NCBI GenBank assembly: GCA_046160865.1
Contig: JBJXHG010000039.1
Location: 1-64,000, forward strand
DNA length: 64,000 nucleotides
Source of the DNA: JBJXHG01 sp046160865
GTDB taxonomy: Bacteria > Planctomycetota > UBA1135 > GCA-002686595
Direction of reading: 5' to 3'
Shown here one piece after another: positions 36,390-45,731 of this stretch. A program made the position numbers and the translations under genes. Every line of letters begins with the position of its first letter. Within the stretch, counting starts at the first letter, position 1. Under the pieces are notes generated by a model that saw only the letters and a list, made by a program, of their open reading frames with translations, was not told the origin of the DNA and ran no database searches.

Positions 36390-38378
36390 ATGGCCAAGAA
36401 ATCGGGCTCGAAGATGTGGTGGATCGGCGCCGTCGTCGTCGTGGGCGGCGCGCTCGCCTACGGTCTCGGGCCGGGGGCGTGGTTCGCGAAGACGGAGCAC
36501 GTCGAGCTGCGTGGCGCGCGCGTCAAGCGCGGGCCGCTCTCCATCAGCGTCGTGCAGCGCGGCAACTTGGCCGCGAAGGACGCCGTCAGCGTCAAGAGCG
36601 AGCTCGAGGGCCAGACGACGATCCTCTACCTGATCCCCGAAGGCACGCACGTGAAGCCCGGCGACTTGCTGTGCGAGCTCGACGCGTCGGACCTCGTCGA
36701 GCGCAAGCTCGCGCAAGAGATCAGCCTGCAGAGCGCGGAAGCCGCGTTCACCAAGGCCCGCGCGCAGTACGACATCCAGGACAGCCAGAACAAGAGCGAC
36801 ATCGAGGCCGCCGAGCGCCGCTTGAAGTTCGCGCAGATCGACCTCGACAAGTACGTGAAGGGTGACTACGCGCAGCAGGTCAAGCAGGCCGACGACAAGA
36901 TCCTGCTCGCACAGCAGAAGCGCACGCAGGCCAAGACCACGGTCGACTTCAGCCAGGAGCTCGCGGCGAGCGGCTTCATCACGAAGACCGAGCTCGACCG
37001 AGACGACCTCGACTTCCAGAGCGCGGACGTGCAGCTCGCCCAGGCGATCGTCGCGAAGGATCTCTTCCAGCAGTACGACGACCCGCGCAAGCGCACGGAG
37101 CTCGAGGCCAACCTGCGCGAGGCCGAGCGCGGTCTCGAGCGCGCAGAGCTGCGCGCGCAGTCGCTGATCGTCGACTACGAAGCAGGCCTGAAGTCGAGCG
37201 AAGCCAAGCTCAAGCTCGAGCGCGAGAAGTTCGCGAAGTACGAGGACCAGGTGCGCAAGGCGCGGATCGTCGCCGAGGCGTCCGGCATGGTCGTGTACTC
37301 GCGCATGGAGGGCCGCGGCATGGGCGGCGGAGATCCGATCCAAGAGGGCACGCAGGTGCGCGAGCGCCAGGAGATCTTGCAGATCCCGCGCACCGGCGGA
37401 CTGATCGTCGAAGCGAGCGTGCACGAAAGCGTCCTGAAGCAAGTCGCCGTCGGCATGCCGTGCCGCATCACGATCGACGCGCTGCCGGGGCAAGAGTTCG
37501 ACGGCAGCGTGCAGTACGTCGCGCTCCTGCCGGACAAGGGCAGTTGGTGGTCGAACCCGAATCAGCGTCTCTACAAGACCGAGGTCCTGCTGGCCATGCC
37601 GAGCGATCCGACGGCGACGGAGAAGGCCACGTACGCCGACATGCGCCCCGGCATGTCGTGCGGCATCGAAATCCTCGCCGATCAGATCGACTCGTGCCTC
37701 TATGTGCCCGTGCAGTGCGTCGTTCACCAACGCGGCGAGACGATCGCGTTCGTCGCGCAGGTCGCGAGCACCGAGGAGCGCAAGGTGAAGGTCGGGCGCT
37801 CGAACGACAAGTTCGTCGAGGTGCTGACAGGTCTCGCGGAGGACGAAGAGGTGCTGCTCGCGCCGCCGGCGGGCTTCCAGCCGGCCGACGTGGAGCGGAC
37901 CGACGCGAAGGTGAAGATCGGCGAACGTCCCGCGCGTGCGCCCGCGCTCGCCGGTGCCGCGCCGCGGATCGACGACGGTGCAGTGCGAGGCGAAGTTCCG
38001 GTCGAAGGCACGGCAGCGTCGCACACCGACACGCGTGTCGAGGGCGCCGCGGTCGCGCGCCCCGACGCCCAAGTCGTTGCGACTCCGGCGCCCGTTGCGG
38101 ACGAAGGCGGCGAGTCGCGCGGCGGACGCACGTTCGATCCGAGTCAGATGCCGGAAGAGATGCGCAAGCGCTTCGAAGCCATGTCGCCCGAAGAGCGCAC
38201 GCGGATGATGGAGCGCTTCAAGAACGGCGCGCGGCGCGGCGAACGCCGCGCCGGAGAAAACGGCGGGCCCGGGAGTGCCGGAGACGAGCGCACGCGGGCC
38301 AAGGACGCTTCCGGCGACGCGGCCCCCGCGAAAGAAGCGGGCGCGGCGCAGCACGACGACTCCGGCGCGCCGAAGTAG
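36390..38378 (+). CDS. MacA-like periplasmic adaptor with long C-terminal extension
   Basis: The 662-residue membrane-fusion protein has an N-terminal anchor (WWIGAVVVVGGALAYGLGPG), a lipoyl/barrel-sandwich half (IPEGTHVKPGDLLCELDAS) and a long coiled-coil hairpin from ~100 to ~290. A beta-barrel domain (GLIVEASVHESVLKQVAVGM) follows. It links the inner-membrane ABC transporter to the TolC-like duct. Compared with a usual MacA of about 380 residues, it has a large hairpin and an extra ~130-residue C-terminal tail. The tail contains a charged helix with MPEEMRKRFEAMSPEERTRM and ends Gly/Asp-rich. Confidence 0.88.
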   Translation: MAKKSGSKMWWIGAVVVVGGALAYGLGPGAWFAKTEHVELRGARVKRGPLSISVVQRGNLAAKDAVSVKSELEGQTTILYLIPEGTHVKPGDLLCELDASDLVERKLAQEISLQSAEAAFTKARAQYDIQDSQNKSDIEAAERRLKFAQIDLDKYVKGDYAQQVKQADDKILLAQQKRTQAKTTVDFSQELAASGFITKTELDRDDLDFQSADVQLAQAIVAKDLFQQYDDPRKRTELEANLREAERGLERAELRAQSLIVDYEAGLKSSEAKLKLEREKFAKYEDQVRKARIVAEASGMVVYSRMEGRGMGGGDPIQEGTQVRERQEILQIPRTGGLIVEASVHESVLKQVAVGMPCRITIDALPGQEFDGSVQYVALLPDKGSWWSNPNQRLYKTEVLLAMPSDPTATEKATYADMRPGMSCGIEILADQIDSCLYVPVQCVVHQRGETIAFVAQVASTEERKVKVGRSNDKFVEVLTGLAEDEEVLLAPPAGFQPADVERTDAKVKIGERPARAPALAGAAPRIDDGAVRGEVPVEGTAASHTDTRVEGAAVARPDAQVVATPAPVADEGGESRGGRTFDPSQMPEEMRKRFEAMSPEERTRMMERFKNGARRGERRAGENGGPGSAGDERTRAKDASGDAAPAKEAGAAQHDDSGAPK

Positions 38379-38381
38379 TCG

Positions 38382-39158
38382 ATGACCGCCGCCGATCTCT
38401 CGCCGAACGCCGGCGCGCCCGTTCGCGAACCGATTCGTGCCGGCGGGCGCGAGCCCGTCGTGGAGCTCGTGGACGTCTGCCGCACGTACACGATGGGCTA
38501 TGCCGAGGTGCGCGCACTCGACCTCCTGTCGTTCACGTTCCACGCGGGCGAATACTGGTCGATCATGGGCAGCTCGGGTTCCGGCAAGTCGACCTTGCTC
38601 AACATCCTCGGGTGCATCGACCGGCCGACGTCGGGCTCGTACAAGGTGCGCGGCCTCGAGGTCGCCGATCTCGACGACGACGACCTCTCCGAGATCCGCG
38701 GCCGCCACATCGGCTTCGTGTTCCAGTCGTACAACCTGATCGCGCAGCTCAACGTCCTCGAGAACATCCTCGTGCCGCTCTTCTACATGGACGACGCGCC
38801 ACCGGATGCGGAGGACCGCGCGCGCCGCCTGGCCGAGCGCGTCGGCCTCGGCGAGCGTCTCGATCACAAGCCGACCGAGCTCTCCGGCGGCCAGCAGCAG
38901 CGGGTCGCGATCGCGCGCGCGCTGATCAACGATCCCGCGATCCTGCTCGCCGACGAAGCGACGGGCAACCTCGACAGCAAGACCGCGCAGGAGATCCTCA
39001 CGCTCTTCGACGAGCTGCACGCCGAAGGCAAGACGATCCTGCTCGTCACGCACGAGCCGTCGATCGGTGCGCGCGCGCAGAACACGTTGCGCCTGAAGGA
39101 CGGCCGCGTCGAAGGCGTGCACGATAACCGGGCGTCGGTCGCGGACGCCGCACGATGA
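38382..39158 (+). CDS. MacB/LolD-type ABC transporter ATPase
   Basis: The 258-residue ATPase has Walker A GSSGSGKSTLLN, Q-loop FQSYNLIAQLNV, signature LSGGQQQRVAIARAL, Walker B ILLADEAT and a His-loop LVTHEPS. The sequence matches the MacB/LolD/FtsE group. It energises the permease encoded next, with which it overlaps by 4 bp. In MacB proper, ATPase and permease are fused; here they are separate genes. Confidence 0.93.
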   Translation: MTAADLSPNAGAPVREPIRAGGREPVVELVDVCRTYTMGYAEVRALDLLSFTFHAGEYWSIMGSSGSGKSTLLNILGCIDRPTSGSYKVRGLEVADLDDDDLSEIRGRHIGFVFQSYNLIAQLNVLENILVPLFYMDDAPPDAEDRARRLAERVGLGERLDHKPTELSGGQQQRVAIARALINDPAILLADEATGNLDSKTAQEILTLFDELHAEGKTILLVTHEPSIGARAQNTLRLKDGRVEGVHDNRASVADAAR

Positions 39159-40426
39159 ACCGCGGCCTCTCGCGCACGATCCGGCTCGGCATCTCGAGCC
39201 TCATGCTGCACAAGCTGCGCAGCGTGCTGACGACGCTCGGCGTGTTCCTCGGCGTCGTGAGCGTGATCGTGATGCTCGCGATCGGCGAAGGCGCGAGCGA
39301 GGCGGCGCAAGAGCAGATCCGACAGCTCGGCTCGCAGAACGTGATCTTGCGCAGCGTGAAGCCGCCCGAGGATGCGGTCGTCGGCCGCGAGCAGACGCGC
39401 GTCTCGAGCTACGGCTTGACCGACGCGGACTACGGCCGTCTCGCCGAATCGTTCCCCGGCATTCGGCGCGTCGTGCCCGTGCGCCAGCTGCAGCAGGAAG
39501 TGCGTTACGAGACGCGCCAGCTCAATCCGCGCGTGCTCGCGACGACCGCCGAGTACCGCGACGTCACGGGCCGGCCGCTCGCCGCCGGCCGGTTCCTCAC
39601 GAGTGAGGACGCGCGCACGATCGCGAACGTGTGCGTGCTCGGCTACGAGGTCGCGCGTTACCTCGTTCCGTTCGACACGGCGCTCGGCAAGCGCATCAAG
39701 ATCGGCCCCGACTACTTCACGTGCGTCGGCGTGCTGCTCCCACGCGTGCCGCTTGGAAGCGATCCGGCGCCAGCCGGCGCGGACGTGACGGGCGAGGTGT
39801 TCTTGCCGCTCGAAACCGGGCGCAAGTGGTTCGGCGACGTGCAGGTGAAGGTGCGCTCGGGCTCGCGCGACATGGAGGAAGTGCAGCTGCACGAGATCTA
39901 CGCCGAGGTCGCGCGGCAGGAAGACGTGCCACTCGTCGCGGAAGCCGCGAAGGCGATGCTCGAGCGCAACCACAAGCAGCGGGACTACGAGGTCGTCGTG
40001 CCGCTCGAGCTCCTGATGAAGGCCAAGGAGACGAAGCGCCTCTTCAGCATCGTGCTGGGCACGATCGCCGGCGTGAGCCTGCTCGTCGGCGGTATCGGCA
40101 TTATGAACGTGATGCTCGCGACCGTGACCGAGCGCACGCGCGAGATCGGCATTCGGCGCGCGCTCGGCGCGAAGCGGCGCCACATCGTGTCGCAGTTCCT
40201 CGTGGAGACCGTCGTCCTGTCGGTGAGCGGCGGCGCGCTCGGCGTCGCGATGGGCATCGTGATCCCGATCTGGGTCGAGCACGCGTACGACATGCGCACG
40301 ATCGTCACGATCTACTCACCGCTGCTCGCGTTCGGGATCTCGGTGCTCGTCGGAATCGTCTTCGGCCTGTATCCGGCCTGGCGCGCGGCGCACATGGATC
40401 CGGTCGAGGCGTTGCGGCACGAGTGA
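39155..40426 (+). CDS. MacB-type ABC transporter permease
   Basis: The 423-residue permease has one N-terminal helix (TLGVFLGVVSVIVMLAIGEG), a ~230-residue periplasmic MacB_PCD domain and three C-terminal helices of the FtsX domain. The family motif GGIGIMNVMLATVTERTREI is followed by GIRRALGAKRRHI, and the end is AWRAAHMDPVEALRHE. It works as a mechanotransmitter driving substrate through the adaptor and TolC-like duct; substrates may be lipids, macrolides or peptides. It ends the four-gene efflux operon. Confidence 0.93.
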   Translation: MNRGLSRTIRLGISSLMLHKLRSVLTTLGVFLGVVSVIVMLAIGEGASEAAQEQIRQLGSQNVILRSVKPPEDAVVGREQTRVSSYGLTDADYGRLAESFPGIRRVVPVRQLQQEVRYETRQLNPRVLATTAEYRDVTGRPLAAGRFLTSEDARTIANVCVLGYEVARYLVPFDTALGKRIKIGPDYFTCVGVLLPRVPLGSDPAPAGADVTGEVFLPLETGRKWFGDVQVKVRSGSRDMEEVQLHEIYAEVARQEDVPLVAEAAKAMLERNHKQRDYEVVVPLELLMKAKETKRLFSIVLGTIAGVSLLVGGIGIMNVMLATVTERTREIGIRRALGAKRRHIVSQFLVETVVLSVSGGALGVAMGIVIPIWVEHAYDMRTIVTIYSPLLAFGISVLVGIVFGLYPAWRAAHMDPVEALRHE

Positions 40427-40438
40427 CGCGGAGCGCCG

Positions 40439-42016
40439 TCACGGCGGTCTTCTCAATGCCACGGCTTGCGCGTGATGCCGTACGTCGGCGACGGGCTCGC
40501 CCTCCAAGTCCGCGACGGTCCGCGCGACGCGTCGCAACGATTGCAGCGCGCGCGCCGACAGTCCCGCACGTCCGGCGTGCGCAGCGAGCAACGCGCGCGA
40601 TGCATCGTCGAGCGGCGCGAAGAGATCGAGCTCCTCGCCCGAGAGCGCGGCATTTCGGCGCACGCCTTGTCGCGCCTCGGAGAGTGCGAGCGCGCGTTGC
40701 ACGGACTGCACGAGCTCCGACTCGGACGGTGATGCGGCGAGCCGCTTGCGTAGCGCGGCATGCGTCTCGGGGAGGCGCGCGCTGCGAGTAGGCGCGAGCT
40801 CCTCGATCCCGGGCGGCGTGACCTCGAGGCACAGCTCGATGCGATCGAGCAGCGGTCCGGAGATGCGGCGACGGTAGCGATCGATGAAGCTCGGCGGACA
40901 GCGACACGACTTGCGCGGATGACCGAGGTATCCGCAAGGACACGGGTTCATCGCGGCGACGAGCTGGAAGCGCGCCGGCAATTCCACGTGACGCTGCGCG
41001 CGGCTGATCGAGATCGAGCCCGTCTCGAGCGGTTGCCGCAGCGCTTCGAGCACCTCGCGCCGAAACTCCGGCAGCTCGTCCAGAAAGAGCACGCCGCGGT
41101 GCGCGAGCGTGATCTCGCCCGCGGATGCGTTCGGCCCGCCGCCGACGAGCCCGGCGTAGCTGATCGTGTGGTGCGGCGCACGAAATGGCCGCGTGCGCGC
41201 GAGGCCGCGCGGCCAGCGACCGGCCGCCGAGAGCACCTGCGTGATCTCGATGCGCTCGGCGCGCGTCGGCGGCGGCAGCAAGCGCACGAGACGTCGCGCG
41301 AGCAAGCTCTTGCCCGCGCCCGGCGGTCCGACGAAGAGCAGTCCGTGACCGCCGGCCGCGGCGACGGCCAGCGCGTGCTTCGCGACACCGCAGCCGCGCA
41401 CGTCGTCGATGGAGGACGCGTCTTCGCCGTGCGAGGCCTCGTCGCCCGCGGGCGCTTCGTCGCTCGGCGCGGGCAATCGCTCGAGCGTGTGGGCGCCGCC
41501 GCACAAGTGCGACAGCACTTGGGCGAGGTGCGCCGCCATGAAGACTTCGAGCTCGCCGATCGCGGCCGCCTCCTCGGCCGTTGCGGCGGGTGCGAACACG
41601 CGTTGCACACCGCCGCGCTGCGCCGCGATCGCCGACGCGAGCCCGCCCGGCACGGCCGACAAGCGTCCGTCGATCGAGAGCTCGCCAAGGAACAGCGCGC
41701 CCTTCAACACGCGCGCATCGAAGTGGCCGCACGCAGCCGCCGCCGCGAGCGCGATCGGCAAGTCGAGGATCTCGCCCGACTTCTTCAAGGCCGCCGGCAC
41801 GAGATTCAGGAACAAGCGGCCCGACGCGAGCGAGAGGCCGTTCTCCTCGAGCGCGCACTCGAGGCGTCCTTTGCTCTCGCGCAGCACGGCGTCGGGGAGT
41901 CCCGTGAGCACGATCTCGGTGCGCGTCTTGTCGCGTGGCTCGAAGCGTGCTTCGACGGTCACGAGCTCGGCCCCCGTGCCCGTCAACGTCGCTCCGAGCG
42001 CGCGCACGGTCTTCAC
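40439..42016 (-). CDS. comM: ComM/YifB family Mg-chelatase-like ATPase
   Basis: The 525-residue AAA+ protein has the N-terminal ChlI-like domain (TVEARFEPRDKTRTEIVLTG), Walker A GPPGAGKSLLARRL, Walker B VLFLDELPEF and the C-terminal Mg-chelatase domain (MNPCPCGYLGHP; a zinc-like Cys cluster). ComM is a hexameric helicase that drives branch migration during natural transformation. GTG 42016 (VKTVRALGATLTG) gives the family length; the open frame upstream is random. It converges on the efflux operon with 12 bp between. Confidence 0.92.
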   Translation of the reverse strand: MKTVRALGATLTGTGAELVTVEARFEPRDKTRTEIVLTGLPDAVLRESKGRLECALEENGLSLASGRLFLNLVPAALKKSGEILDLPIALAAAAACGHFDARVLKGALFLGELSIDGRLSAVPGGLASAIAAQRGGVQRVFAPAATAEEAAAIGELEVFMAAHLAQVLSHLCGGAHTLERLPAPSDEAPAGDEASHGEDASSIDDVRGCGVAKHALAVAAAGGHGLLFVGPPGAGKSLLARRLVRLLPPPTRAERIEITQVLSAAGRWPRGLARTRPFRAPHHTISYAGLVGGGPNASAGEITLAHRGVLFLDELPEFRREVLEALRQPLETGSISISRAQRHVELPARFQLVAAMNPCPCGYLGHPRKSCRCPPSFIDRYRRRISGPLLDRIELCLEVTPPGIEELAPTRSARLPETHAALRKRLAASPSESELVQSVQRALALSEARQGVRRNAALSGEELDLFAPLDDASRALLAAHAGRAGLSARALQSLRRVARTVADLEGEPVADVRHHAQAVALRRPP

Positions 42017-42369
42017 GCTGCGAGGACCGTGCTTCAGCGACTCGGTTTCACGCGCGCCGCGTTTTCGGTGCTCGGCGCGCTTCGTCCCGCGCGCGCGACC
42101 GCGACACGATTCGTGGGCGCTTCGTTTCCACGGCGGACGCTGCGCATCACTGGAGATGCGACGCGACTCCCGGCGCGCCCAACTCCCGAGATAGGAGACA
42201 GCGACCAACGTCCGTGGACCGCCCTGTCGGTCCCGCATCGTGCCGCCGGCGGTTCGCTCGCCGAACCACGCGCGGCGAAACCGCTGCGCCAAGGCGGCGT
42301 TCGCGACGCGCGATCCGTGCCGCAGCCGCCGGCGCCTTTTCGAGACCAATCGACGGAAGGATCATTTCC
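42017..42369. other. 353-bp intergenic region between divergent comM and surface-protein genes
   Basis: I see no gene, tRNA or repeat element here. The region must hold the promoters of the two divergent genes. An AAGGAT ribosome-binding site lies just before the start at 42370. Confidence 0.5.
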
Positions 42370-43731
42370 ATGAACTGCCAACACCTCGCGCTCGCGAGCG
42401 CCGTGCTCGTGCTCGCGACGCAACCCTGCTTCGGACAGACCGACGTGGCCGGCAAGACCAAAGTCGCCGTCGGCAACGGCGTGCCCGGCATCAGTTTTCT
42501 CGGCAAGAACAAGACGGGCCGCGAGATCCACGACTTCACTTTCCTGCTCGGTGAAGACTGCGGCCGCAACATCGCGTCGATCACCGTGACGTCGGCGCAG
42601 AACGGCGGCGCCGGCGATTGGGACGTCGACGACAACGAGAACGGTGCCACCAACGTCGATGCGGTCGAGAAGGACGACGCCGACAGCACGCCCGGCACCA
42701 AAGCGCGCGTCGACAGCGGTGGAACGGGAGCGGGCGAGCTCGCGCCGCAGAACATCGCCGGGAAGGGGATCAAGGACGGCGCGACGTTCACGATCGAGAT
42801 CACGTTCAGCGGCCCGACGACGAACCCGTGCACGCTGTGCATCACTCCGACCGACAAGAAGGGCTTCCAGCTCTGCAGCGCGTCGCTGCCGGCGGGCCTG
42901 ATGCTCGGCGCAAACGACGTCACGGCCGACAACCCGGCGATGGTCACGCAGGGCCTCGGAGTCGGCGTCGTCAACGCCACCGGTGGCACGGTCACGGCGC
43001 TGCACTTCCTGCGACCGTCGGGTCTGAGCCTCGGCTCCGCGTTCGAGGTCGATCCCGACACGAGCGCCGACTGGAGCGCCGTGAGCTGCGGCGGACCGAC
43101 ATGCCTACTGCCGCTCGCGCTTCCCGTAGCACCGGGCGAGCTCGTCTCGTTCGACGTCGAGCTGCCGTCGCTCGACCTCGGCTTCGGCACGCTCGTGCGC
43201 GTGACGCCGATCGTCGAGCCGCTGCCAGGCCAGCCGTTCTGCTTCGGCGACGGCTCGCTCGCGACGCCGTGCCCGTGCGCGCTGCCCGACTTCGTGCCCA
43301 GCCCGTCCGGCGCGCCGGGACACGGCTGCGCCAACTCGCTCGACCTCGACGGTGCCGTGCTCTCGGCGAGCGGGAGCTCGTCGCCCGACACGTTGACGCT
43401 GCACGTCGCCGTCGCGCCGTTCTATTCCGGCTTCGGCTTCGTCGTGAAGGGCAACCTGTTCTCGCCGAACGGCATCGCGAACAGCGATGGCGTGCGCTGC
43501 GTCAGCGGTCAGTTGATCCGTTTCGGCGGCCACAACGCAGGCACGAACGGCGATCCGCTCGGGCACTGGAGCTATCCGAACGACGTGCAGACGCTGGCGG
43601 TGTCGGTCGCGACGTTGCAGCTGCCGGGGCAAGCGGCGTTCTACCAGCTCTTCTACCGCAACGCGGTGGCGGGCTTCTGCAACCCGGCGACGGCGAACTG
43701 GTCGAACGGCTATCGCGTGAATTGGCCGTAG
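42370..43731 (+). CDS. Secreted surface protein with planctomycete Cys-rich C-terminal module
   Basis: The 453-residue product has a signal peptide (LALASAVLVLATQPCFGQ) and an N-terminal beta-rich region with Asn/Asp-rich calcium-like stretches (WDVDDNENGATNVDAVEKDD). The ~150-residue C-terminal module includes FCFGDG, CPC, GHGCANS, DGVRCVSGQLIRFGG and FYRNAVAGFCNPATANWSNG before the stop. The same module ends the unrelated protein at 62981. It is probably exported and attached to, or assembled on, the cell surface. The TAG stop includes the TA that flanks element A2. Confidence 0.75.
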   Translation: MNCQHLALASAVLVLATQPCFGQTDVAGKTKVAVGNGVPGISFLGKNKTGREIHDFTFLLGEDCGRNIASITVTSAQNGGAGDWDVDDNENGATNVDAVEKDDADSTPGTKARVDSGGTGAGELAPQNIAGKGIKDGATFTIEITFSGPTTNPCTLCITPTDKKGFQLCSASLPAGLMLGANDVTADNPAMVTQGLGVGVVNATGGTVTALHFLRPSGLSLGSAFEVDPDTSADWSAVSCGGPTCLLPLALPVAPGELVSFDVELPSLDLGFGTLVRVTPIVEPLPGQPFCFGDGSLATPCPCALPDFVPSPSGAPGHGCANSLDLDGAVLSASGSSSPDTLTLHVAVAPFYSGFGFVVKGNLFSPNGIANSDGVRCVSGQLIRFGGHNAGTNGDPLGHWSYPNDVQTLAVSVATLQLPGQAAFYQLFYRNAVAGFCNPATANWSNGYRVNWP

Positions 43732-43891
43732 CAGTCCGTGGTGAAAGTGCTTCGAGCCAGAAAGTGGCGCGTTCGCGTCAGCACAAGGAGCGAAACCGCA
43801 GGCGAATCGTCGAGATTCGCCGAGCATCGAGCGACGCCGGGCTGGCGCGAACGGGCCGCTTTCGGGCTGAATGACTTTCACCACGGGCTGC
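43731..43891 (-). mobile_element. Family A palindromic element, copy A2 (161 bp)
   Basis: This 161-bp copy is inverted relative to A1, as the asymmetric arms GTGCTTCGAGCC and GGGCTGAATGAC have swapped sides. It is flanked by TA on both sides (43729-43730 and 43892-43893). The left TA belongs to the TAG stop codon of the surface-protein gene. The inner hairpin GGCGAATCGTCGAGATTCGCC lies near the middle. It sits between convergent genes. Confidence 0.85.
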
Positions 43892-43970
43892 TAGCGCGCG
43901 CTACACAGTAGAGGGCGGCGCTCGCGCGCGACACGCGAGTGCCGCTCAGCCCGCAGGTGAGAGAAGCGGG

Positions 43971-45671
43971 TCAGCTCTTTCCGCGCACGAACGCGTCGTA
44001 CGCCTGCCGGTACTCCGCTTTCTCGTGCGGCTGGTACCTGCGGTCGTCCGGGCCGAGTCGCTCGAAGTAGCGCTTGAACTCGTTCGGCACGCGCGCCTCG
44101 AGGAACGCGCGCGCGTTCTCCATGTCGGCCTTGCCCTCGGGCCCGGCGCGGCGCGGCCAGAACTTCAAGTTCTGTCCGATGAGGAAGAAGAGCTCGTCCT
44201 GCTCTTCCGGCGGACGGCGCTCGACGATGCGGTCGGCGACCAGGCCGAGCGTCGCGAGGTCCTGCTGGTAGCGCATCGCGATCGCGCGGCCGAGCGCGGG
44301 CTCGTAGTAGCCCGGCGTGCTCCAGTTCTCGCGGATGCGTGACGGCTCCGTGCGCGCGAGCGTGCCCGCGAAGAAGAGCGCGCACAGCGAGGTGTGCAGG
44401 ACGCCCGTCGCCGCGCGTGTGACGTTCGTGCGCTGCGCGAGCTCGTCGAGCGCGATCGCGGCGAGCAAGAACACGAACGGGTAGAGCGGCATCAAGTAGC
44501 GGTAGCTGACGACCCAGTGCCGGCGGTCGTCGATCTGGAAGTCGGAGAACACGAACGCGACCACGAACAGCGGCACGTAGGCAAGGAACACGACCGCCGG
44601 ATCGAGTGCGCGCGCATCGCTGCGCAAGCGGAACGCGTTGCGTACGAGCGCCACGATCGCAGCGCGGTGATTCCATGCGATCCACGCGACGAGGAACGCG
44701 AGCACGATCCACACGGCACGTCCGAGCGTCAGGCCGGAGACGCCGAGCGAACTCGGCAGGTAGACCGACTCGGGCAGATCGCGCGCGACGAGCTCGCGCA
44801 GCACGGGACCGCGCGGACGGCGCGCTTGCTCCTCGAAGAAGTGGTCGAGGAACGAGCGGTTGTAGATCGCGGTCTCGGTGAGCCTGTGGTTCGCCTTGTA
44901 GATCCAGTACGGCGCGAAGCCGATCGCGAAGCCCGCCACGCGCGCGCAGAACGCGCGGCGCGCAAAGAACAGCTTGTCGTGCGCGAACTCGAACGCGACG
45001 AGCAGTGCTACGACGAGCAGGATCCCGAAGCCGAAGTACACCGCGAACCCCGTGACGAGGCCGTACACGAACGACAAGCCGACGTGTCCGGGCTTCTCGC
45101 GCATGAGGATCAGGAACAGGTACACGAGCACGAGGCCCTGCACGATGTTCTCGACGTGCGTGCCGTACGTGATGCACGAGAGCAGCGCGTAGCCCGGCGG
45201 CGCGAGCGCCATCAGCAGTCCACCGAGCCAAGCCGCGCGCCGCGACACGAAGCGGTCGAGGATGAGGAAGACGAGCACCGCGCCGAGCACGGCGAACACG
45301 AGCGCCGCGAGGCGCAGCGCGACGACCGTCGGTCCGAGCACCGCGAAGAACGGCACGGCGACGATCGCGACGACGAGCGATCCGCCGGAGAAGTCGTTCA
45401 CCTGGTAGTCCTGGAACGGCATCAACGTGCCGCGCAGGAAGTCGCGCGCGGCACTGCCGCGGATGAGCTCTTCCCAGCCGCCGTTCACGATGAACTCGGG
45501 CGCGAGGTCGGCCGGCGGCGCGAGGATCACGCACAGCCGTGCGATCACGGTCACGAGCACGAGGATCCACGCGGCGCGTGCGCGCGACAGGCGCCGGCCC
45601 GAGCGTGCGTCGATCGGTAGAGCGCCGGGCGGCACGGCGCCACGAGCGTCAAAAGGAGAGGCAGCGGTCAT
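43971..45671 (-). CDS. Polytopic membrane glycosyltransferase-like protein (PMT/ArnT type)
   Basis: The 566-residue integral membrane protein has about 11-12 hydrophobic helices. A first extracytoplasmic loop with acidic residues (FIVNGGWEELIRGS) follows helix 1, where GT39/ArnT-like enzymes carry their catalytic Asp/Glu. The C-terminal ~100 residues are soluble. It probably transfers a sugar from a polyprenyl-phosphate donor on the outer face of the membrane; the acceptor is unknown. A similar topology is seen in the gene at 61387. It is divergent from the amidase gene. Confidence 0.65.
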   Translation of the reverse strand: MTAASPFDARGAVPPGALPIDARSGRRLSRARAAWILVLVTVIARLCVILAPPADLAPEFIVNGGWEELIRGSAARDFLRGTLMPFQDYQVNDFSGGSLVVAIVAVPFFAVLGPTVVALRLAALVFAVLGAVLVFLILDRFVSRRAAWLGGLLMALAPPGYALLSCITYGTHVENIVQGLVLVYLFLILMREKPGHVGLSFVYGLVTGFAVYFGFGILLVVALLVAFEFAHDKLFFARRAFCARVAGFAIGFAPYWIYKANHRLTETAIYNRSFLDHFFEEQARRPRGPVLRELVARDLPESVYLPSSLGVSGLTLGRAVWIVLAFLVAWIAWNHRAAIVALVRNAFRLRSDARALDPAVVFLAYVPLFVVAFVFSDFQIDDRRHWVVSYRYLMPLYPFVFLLAAIALDELAQRTNVTRAATGVLHTSLCALFFAGTLARTEPSRIRENWSTPGYYEPALGRAIAMRYQQDLATLGLVADRIVERRPPEEQDELFFLIGQNLKFWPRRAGPEGKADMENARAFLEARVPNEFKRYFERLGPDDRRYQPHEKAEYRQAYDAFVRGKS

Positions 45672-45731
45672 GCGTGCGCGCGGAATTCGCGCTCGACGAA
45701 CAAGCGCGATCGAAGTATACGGGCGTGCATC

